Of a stretch of 64,000 nt of DNA, positions 62,077-64,000 are shown in pieces. Source of the DNA: Rhodobacteraceae bacterium Araon29 (GTDB lineage Bacteria > Pseudomonadota > Alphaproteobacteria > Rhodobacterales > Rhodobacteraceae). The notes below the pieces were generated by a model. It searched no databases. It was given only the letters and a program-made list of their open reading frames with translations, and was not told the DNA's origin. How positions within the stretch are numbered: the first letter of the stretch is position 1; every line of letters starts with the position of its first letter. The DNA lies in contig CP046865.1 of NCBI GenBank assembly GCA_039640505.1, positions 992,001 through 1,056,000 on the forward strand. The letters run 5' to 3'. The translations under genes were made by a program, and so were the position numbers.

Positions 62077-64000
62077 ATGGAGGATTGGGAAAATATCGCG
62101 CAACGTCTTTTCGGTGCTTCGGCGAATTTAAAGCCACTCGCAGGAGAATATGATCTAAACTTTCTTGCAACTTGGGATACGCAGTCTTGCATTTTAAAGG
62201 TAATGCGTCCGGATTGTGAACACTCGTTTATCGATATGCAAATCAAGGCATTACTTCATCTCAAAGAAAGCGACGAAGCTTTACCTATTCCAGATGTTTA
62301 TAGGTTCACAGAAAACCGGTTCATTGTGATGGAAAACCAGCGGCTTGTTTGGGCACAATCTCGGCTTGAGGGCGGCGCACTAGCAACAATAAAAGAAAAG
62401 CCTGTTGCGCTTCTTGAGGAATTTGGAAGCTATATGGCCCGCATTGATAAATGTTTGGAAGATTTTGATCATCCTAACTTGGGAAGTTCGTACAAGTGGA
62501 ATCTTTTAAATGGCCTTTGGATTTATGAGCACCTTGACGCAATTAAAGATCTGAAAAGAAGGTCGCTGATTAAATCGATATGTGATCAGTTTTCTAGCCT
62601 TCTTCCACAACTACATGCCTTGCCAATTCAAGCTTTGCACAATGATTTTAACGACTACAATGTTCTTGTGCAGACTCATAAACCGGACCATTTCTCAATT
62701 TCCGGTTTGATTGATTTTGGTGATATGGCGAAAGGGCCTGCAATAATCGATTTTTCTATCGGTGGTGCCTATTGCCTGCTTGATACAATTCGTCCAATGA
62801 CAAGTTTTGCGGCCCTCATAAAAGGCTATAACAGTAAGCGGCCTCTGTCCGAAGAAGAAATTGCACTTGCGTATCCTGCGGCGTTAATGCGCTTGGCCGT
62901 ATCAGTCGTAAATTCAACTTTAGAGGGCGCAAAAAATCCAAACGACCCTTATATTACTATCACCCAAGCGCCGGCTTGGGACTTTTTAGAAAATGCCATG
63001 ATTGACCCCAACCTGATGGAAGCGCGCCTGCGTGTTGCCTGTGGGTATCCAGTTACTAAAACTGCGGCGCGGGTTTCAGATTTTATTGCCAGAGAAAATG
63101 GGAAATTTGCTCCTGTTTTGGATTGTGATCTTGCGTCTGCGGAAGTGGCTTGTGCTTCTGTTGATCACTCCAATATTCCACAAAATCCATTTAGCATAAC
63201 CAGTGAAGAGGCAGCACAAATTGGATTTGCAGACCAAAGTGATGCGATCTCTATAGGAGGATATGGCGAGCCGCGTCTAATCTATACAGCGCCTTCGTTC
63301 ATGCTTGGCCATCATATACCAAATGGAAGGAGAACCGTTCATATTGGTGTGGATGTCTTTGTTAAAGCAGGAACTGCAGTAAATGCCCCCCTCGCAGCCA
63401 AGGTTCTATGCGTCGAAAATAGGGAAGGACATCTTGATTATGGTGGCATGGTTATCCTGTCACATGTCACTCCTGAAAACGACGAATTTTTCACCTTATA
63501 TGGACATCTTGATCCCAGTAGCATCGAGCACCTAGATGCTGGAAGCGAAATTTCGGCGGGTGAGTGCTTTGCGAGATTAGGTGACCAAACCCACAACGGA
63601 GGATGGAGCCCCCATCTTCACTTTCAATTGGCGCTTTTGACCGATGGGTTGAGCCAAGATTGGCCAGGTGTTGTCGATCCGGTTGAACTTTCCTTCTGGA
63701 GTAGAGTTTTTCCAAACCCAGCAGCACTTATGAACCTTTCGAATGAGCAAGTGTCTTATCAAAGGATCGATGAGGCTCAACTTTTGGAAAAGCGTAAAAC
63801 CAAGTTTGCCCAAAACTTGAAGCTTAGTTATGAAGCGCCTCTTACTTTTGTGCGCGGCTGGAAACATTTTCTATTCGATCAGGATGGCCAGCCCTTTCTA
63901 GATGCCTATAACAATGTGCCCCACGTGGGGCATGCGCATCCGCGTATCCGGAATGTGGCCCAGGATCAGTTGGCCAGAGTGAATTCTAACACGCGCTATC
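62077..64000 (+). CDS. APH-type kinase / M23 peptidase-like / class III aminotransferase fusion (N-terminal part)
   Basis: Open from ATG 62077 to the window edge, 641 residues so far. Residues 20-300: aminoglycoside-phosphotransferase-fold kinase with LHNDFNDYNVLV (catalytic Asp) and GLIDFGDMAKG (Mg Asp). Residues about 390-540: M23/LytM-like fold with TVHIGVDVF (HxxxD) and SPHLHFQLAL (HxH). From about 590: class III aminotransferase start (FLDAYNNVPHVGHAHPR). Eukaryotic hydroxylysine kinase and 5-phosphohydroxylysine phospholyase are related to the two outer domains, so phosphorylation then beta-elimination of an amino alcohol is a likely joint reaction. Similar roughly 1000-residue fusions occur in marine alphaproteobacteria. 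Confidence 0.82.
   Translation, partial: MEDWENIAQRLFGASANLKPLAGEYDLNFLATWDTQSCILKVMRPDCEHSFIDMQIKALLHLKESDEALPIPDVYRFTENRFIVMENQRLVWAQSRLEGGALATIKEKPVALLEEFGSYMARIDKCLEDFDHPNLGSSYKWNLLNGLWIYEHLDAIKDLKRRSLIKSICDQFSSLLPQLHALPIQALHNDFNDYNVLVQTHKPDHFSISGLIDFGDMAKGPAIIDFSIGGAYCLLDTIRPMTSFAALIKGYNSKRPLSEEEIALAYPAALMRLAVSVVNSTLEGAKNPNDPYITITQAPAWDFLENAMIDPNLMEARLRVACGYPVTKTAARVSDFIARENGKFAPVLDCDLASAEVACASVDHSNIPQNPFSITSEEAAQIGFADQSDAISIGGYGEPRLIYTAPSFMLGHHIPNGRRTVHIGVDVFVKAGTAVNAPLAAKVLCVENREGHLDYGGMVILSHVTPENDEFFTLYGHLDPSSIEHLDAGSEISAGECFARLGDQTHNGGWSPHLHFQLALLTDGLSQDWPGVVDPVELSFWSRVFPNPAALMNLSNEQVSYQRIDEAQLLEKRKTKFAQNLKLSYEAPLTFVRGWKHFLFDQDGQPFLDAYNNVPHVGHAHPRIRNVAQDQLARVNSNTRY

Overview
The window looks like the chromosome of a marine alphaproteobacterium of the Rhodobacterales/Roseobacter group. 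The basis is the gene families seen by eye: the DeoR-regulated rhamnose ABC operon of the rhizobial/roseobacter type, TRAP transporters, many solute-binding-protein operons, a multi-domain kinase-peptidase-aminotransferase protein, and moderate G+C. Nearly everything is transport plus catabolism of small organic compounds. I saw no tRNA, rRNA or CRISPR array.

Layout. (1) 1-8008: L-rhamnose locus, with rhaD (partial, minus strand) divergent from rhaR-rhaS-rhaT-rhaP-rhaQ-rhaU-rhaK. (2) 8009-25750: a plastic zone. It holds a truncated tyrosine recombinase joined to a short-chain dehydrogenase tail, a UbiB-like kinase / small ORF / histone-deacetylase-like operon whose 5' end is damaged, and transposase relics. 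Two sequence-identical IS3-family elements (13202-14432 and 22354-23584), in the same orientation, bracket a 7.9-kb metabolic segment: Lrp regulator, class V aminotransferase, TRAP transporter, OsmC, cytochrome P450. An IS1111-type relic, an IS481-like relic and a serine hydrolase follow. (3) 26408-31645: YeiH exporter, small membrane protein, aconitase B, HAD protein. (4) 31727-43072: two iron/polyamine/phosphonate-type ABC uptake systems back to back, one under an RpiR-family regulator with a fused double permease, the other under a LacI-family regulator and ending in a metallophosphoesterase. (5) 43462-58415: a long, tightly coupled minus-strand operon (ABC sugar-type transporter, HisD-family dehydrogenase, SDR, LacI regulator, three SnoaL-like proteins, cupin, MetE-like protein, alpha/beta hydrolase, RraA-like aldolase). 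A fourth SnoaL-like gene is divergent, and a pair of LacI-type palindromes lies between. (6) 58416-64000: ABM-domain protein, unknown protein, fused dipeptide-type ABC ATPase, and a partial protein carrying an APH-type kinase, an M23 peptidase-like domain and the start of a class III aminotransferase.

The best candidate for an undescribed system is region 5. The genes form a complete import, oxidise, isomerise and cleave set with its own regulator and operators, but the substrate cannot be read from the sequence. Second is the IS-bracketed cargo of region 2. Recurrent details worth noting: strong hairpins directly after the solute-binding-protein gene of all five ABC systems, and ATGA/GTGA/TTGA overlaps linking many genes. 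Coordinates of starts are my choices from overlaps and Shine-Dalgarno-like sequences; functions are by family recognition without database searches.
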